A program made the translations under genes and the position numbers. From Rhodospirillaceae bacterium (GTDB lineage: Bacteria > Pseudomonadota > Alphaproteobacteria > UBA11073): a stretch of 6,503 nt of DNA. Below the pieces are notes generated by a model that did no database searches, was not told the origin of the DNA, and saw only the letters and a list, made by a program, of their open reading frames with translations. Below are positions 4,983 through 6,503 of the stretch, piece by piece. Each line of letters begins with the position of its first letter. Within the stretch, counting starts at the first letter, position 1. The stretch lies in contig DPZW01000129.1 of NCBI GenBank assembly GCA_003536545.1, positions 1 to 6,503 on the forward strand, written 5' to 3'.

Positions 4983-6292
4983 TGTGGTTTGAACTGCTGA
5001 TTATTTTTCTGCTGATCCTCGCCAATGGTTTTTTCGCCATGGCGGAGCTTGCAATTTTATCAGCCAATAAAACGCGATTAAGAATCATGGCGCGCGGCGG
5101 TTCTGTGGGCGCAGAAAAAGCCCTCGCACTCGCTGATGACAGCGAACATTTTATTCCCGCCGTGCAATCTGCGATTACCATTCTGGGGGCCTGCGCGGGC
5201 GTTTTTTCTGGTGCGGCCTTTGCTGAAAAACTGGGTGCGGTTCTGAATATGATGCCGCAGCTTTCTCCGCATGGCGAGGCAATTGCACTGCCCATTATTG
5301 TCGTGGGGGTTTCTTATTTCTCGCTGGTGGTGGGCGAATTGGTTCCCAAACAGCTCGCTGTTAATCATGCCGAACGCTGGGCCGTGCGCACGGCCCCCTT
5401 CATGATACCTTTTACTGCAGGATTGGGATTTGTGGTGCAAATTCTCAAAAGTTCAACCCAGCTTATCCTGAAATTATTTCCAGCATCGGCGCGGCGAGAC
5501 AGTGGCATCAGCGAAGAAGAAGTAAAAGCCATGGTCGATGAAGGCACTGAAGGCGGCGTCTTCGAGGTCGCCGAACAGCAGATGATCAAACGCGTCTTGC
5601 GTCTGGCGGACCGCCCGGTGCGCGCGATCATGACGGCGCGCAATGAAATCGGCTGGCTGAATATTCATGATGCGCCGGAAATTCTAATGCAGGAAATCGC
5701 CGAGATGCGTCATTCCGCTTACCCGGTTTGCGATGGCAATCTGGATCATGTCATTGGTGTGGTGCGCGCCAAGGATTTACTGGATCAAAGTTATGCGGGC
5801 CAGACGATCAACATCCACGCCGTCATGCAGGAAGCCGCCATTATCCCCGAGACCGCAAGTATTTTATCCGTGCTGGAAAAACTCAAACTCACCACCATTC
5901 ACATGGGTTTTATTGTCGATGAATATGGCGTGCTTGAAGGCATTGTCACCGAACTGGATATCCTGGAAGCCATTGTGGGCGCATTGCCGGATGACGATAT
6001 TGCCGCCATCAATCCCACGCCGGCCGTCACGCGCACGGATGGCAGTATTTTATTGGACGGCGGCATTGCGATTGATGAGGCCAAGGAAATCCTGGGCATC
6101 ACCGAAGAACTGCCCGATGAAGCAGATTATCACACCCTTGGCGGCATTGCGTTGGGCCGCATTGGCCGTATCCCGCGCGAGGGCGATAAATTTGAATTGC
6201 CCGGCTGGCAAATGGAAGTGATGGATATGGATGGCCGCCGCGTCGATAAATTACTGGCAGTTAAAACCGTTCAGGCTTCATCAATTAATTAA
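4982..6292 (+). CDS. CNNM/CorC-type (HlyC/TlyC, DUF21-CBS-CorC) transporter family protein
   Basis: A 436-residue inner-membrane protein with the full family architecture. The CNNM/DUF21 transmembrane domain (about 1-165) has the signature NGFFAMAELAILSANKTRL (15-33) and VGELVPKQLAVNHAER (117-132). A linker ISEEEVKAMVDEGTEGGVFE (176-195) leads to a CBS pair (about 210-335), whose second half contains VDEYGVLEGIVTELDILEA (312-330). The C-terminal CorC_HlyC domain (about 350-430) includes DGGIAIDEAKEILGI (359-373) and LGGIALGRIGRIP (386-398). Relatives take part in Mg2+ or other cation efflux; the E. coli paralogue PaeA (YtfL) exports cadaverine and putrescine. Older 'hemolysin' names should not be taken literally. 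The substrate here cannot be told. No Shine-Dalgarno precedes the ATG, which shares its A with the upstream stop, so translation probably depends on reinitiation. A rho-independent terminator follows at 6332-6364. Confidence 0.92.
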   Translation: MWFELLIIFLLILANGFFAMAELAILSANKTRLRIMARGGSVGAEKALALADDSEHFIPAVQSAITILGACAGVFSGAAFAEKLGAVLNMMPQLSPHGEAIALPIIVVGVSYFSLVVGELVPKQLAVNHAERWAVRTAPFMIPFTAGLGFVVQILKSSTQLILKLFPASARRDSGISEEEVKAMVDEGTEGGVFEVAEQQMIKRVLRLADRPVRAIMTARNEIGWLNIHDAPEILMQEIAEMRHSAYPVCDGNLDHVIGVVRAKDLLDQSYAGQTINIHAVMQEAAIIPETASILSVLEKLKLTTIHMGFIVDEYGVLEGIVTELDILEAIVGALPDDDIAAINPTPAVTRTDGSILLDGGIAIDEAKEILGITEELPDEADYHTLGGIALGRIGRIPREGDKFELPGWQMEVMDMDGRRVDKLLAVKTVQASSIN

Positions 6293-6331
6293 AACAGTCT
6301 GTTGGCCTCTGGAACTAGATTAGATCCATCA

Positions 6332-6364
6332 GATTATCTGAACATTTCAGGATAATCCTTTTTT
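6332..6364 (+). terminator. Rho-independent terminator of the CPBP-pilin-CNNM cluster
   Basis: GATTATCTGAA (6332-6342) pairs with TTCA-GGATAATC (6346-6357) around a 3-base CAT loop, giving an 11-bp stem with one bulged G. It is followed by C and six T (6359-6364). The stem is AT-rich and so moderate in strength. It lies 40 bases past the CNNM stop and sits inside the last codons of the convergent minus-strand gene. It works in the plus direction only, since no T-tract follows on the other strand. Confidence 0.7.
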
Positions 6365-6503
6365 GCCTCTTCCCGATTTTTTACCGCTTCTTCCAGTGAA
6401 ACTCCGCCCGTTGGATGGTCAAAGGTCTCTGGTCGTACTTCACCATAAGCCCTTGGCACATATCTGGGTGGCGTTCTAAACGGGGGGGTTAGAATTTCGG
6501 CGA
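6334..6503 (-). CDS. C-terminal end of an unrecognised protein, 5' part outside the window
   Basis: The minus-strand frame is open from the right edge to TAA at 6336-6334, giving 55 residues. It starts AEILTPPFRTPPRYVPRAYG and ends EEAKKDYPEMFR. The composition is hydrophilic: a proline/arginine-rich stretch (residues 6-24), then VSLEEAVKNREEAKKDY (34-50), which looks like a charged amphipathic helix. The other two minus-strand frames hit stops within the first 30 bases from the edge, which supports this frame. The rest of the gene is beyond the window, so no family can be named. A run of seven C on the coding strand (6488-6482) lies in the TPPF codons. Its 3' end overlaps the terminator of the convergent CNNM cluster. 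It could also be a short complete protein starting just upstream. Confidence 0.55.
   Translation of the reverse strand, partial: AEILTPPFRTPPRYVPRAYGEVRPETFDHPTGGVSLEEAVKNREEAKKDYPEMFR

Noticed and set aside
5474..5668. Minus-strand frames within the CNNM gene
   Set aside because: They are antisense to strongly conserved CNNM/CBS motifs and show no independent support.

Overview
The window reads like an ordinary chromosomal segment of a Gram-negative bacterium, most likely a proteobacterium. The clues are a lipoprotein with a lipobox, a YhiN/HI0933-type flavoprotein, an Alx-like TerC protein, a CorC/CNNM protein and compact gene spacing at intermediate GC. An alphaproteobacterial origin is a guess from overall flavour and cannot be fixed from this sequence. 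I saw no tRNA, rRNA, CRISPR array, insertion sequence, integrase or phage gene, and no stretch over 300 bases without a gene.

Layout from left to right. (1) Positions 1-884, minus strand: a saccharopine dehydrogenase / lysine 6-dehydrogenase-like enzyme, with its C-terminus beyond the left edge. (2) An 80-base divergent promoter region. (3) 965-2155, plus strand: a HI0933/YhiN-family flavoprotein. (4) Convergent with it, 2186-3178 on the minus strand: a TerC/Alx-family membrane protein with a strong Shine-Dalgarno and a 127-base upstream region rich in nested inverted repeats. (5) 3306-3692, minus strand: a small lipoprotein. (6) A 72-base divergent region, then a plus-strand cluster 3765-6292: a CPBP-type intramembrane protease homologue with an altered motif 1, a type IV pilin-like single-helix protein, and a CNNM/CorC (HlyC/TlyC) transporter-like protein. 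The last two overlap by one base. (7) A rho-independent terminator for this cluster (6332-6364) that lies inside the 3' end of (8), an unrecognised minus-strand gene running off the right edge.

Functionally, the window mixes amino-acid catabolism (lysine/saccharopine oxidation to allysine), a flavoprotein whose E. coli relative has been linked to rRNA modification, and envelope or ion-handling membrane proteins (TerC/Alx for Mn2+, CNNM for Mg2+ or related cations). Only the three-gene plus-strand cluster looks like a true operon. No clearly new biological system is evident. The best leads are the structured terC upstream region, the operon joining a motif-altered CPBP protein to a leaderless pilin-like protein, and the probably leaderless translation starts in that operon.
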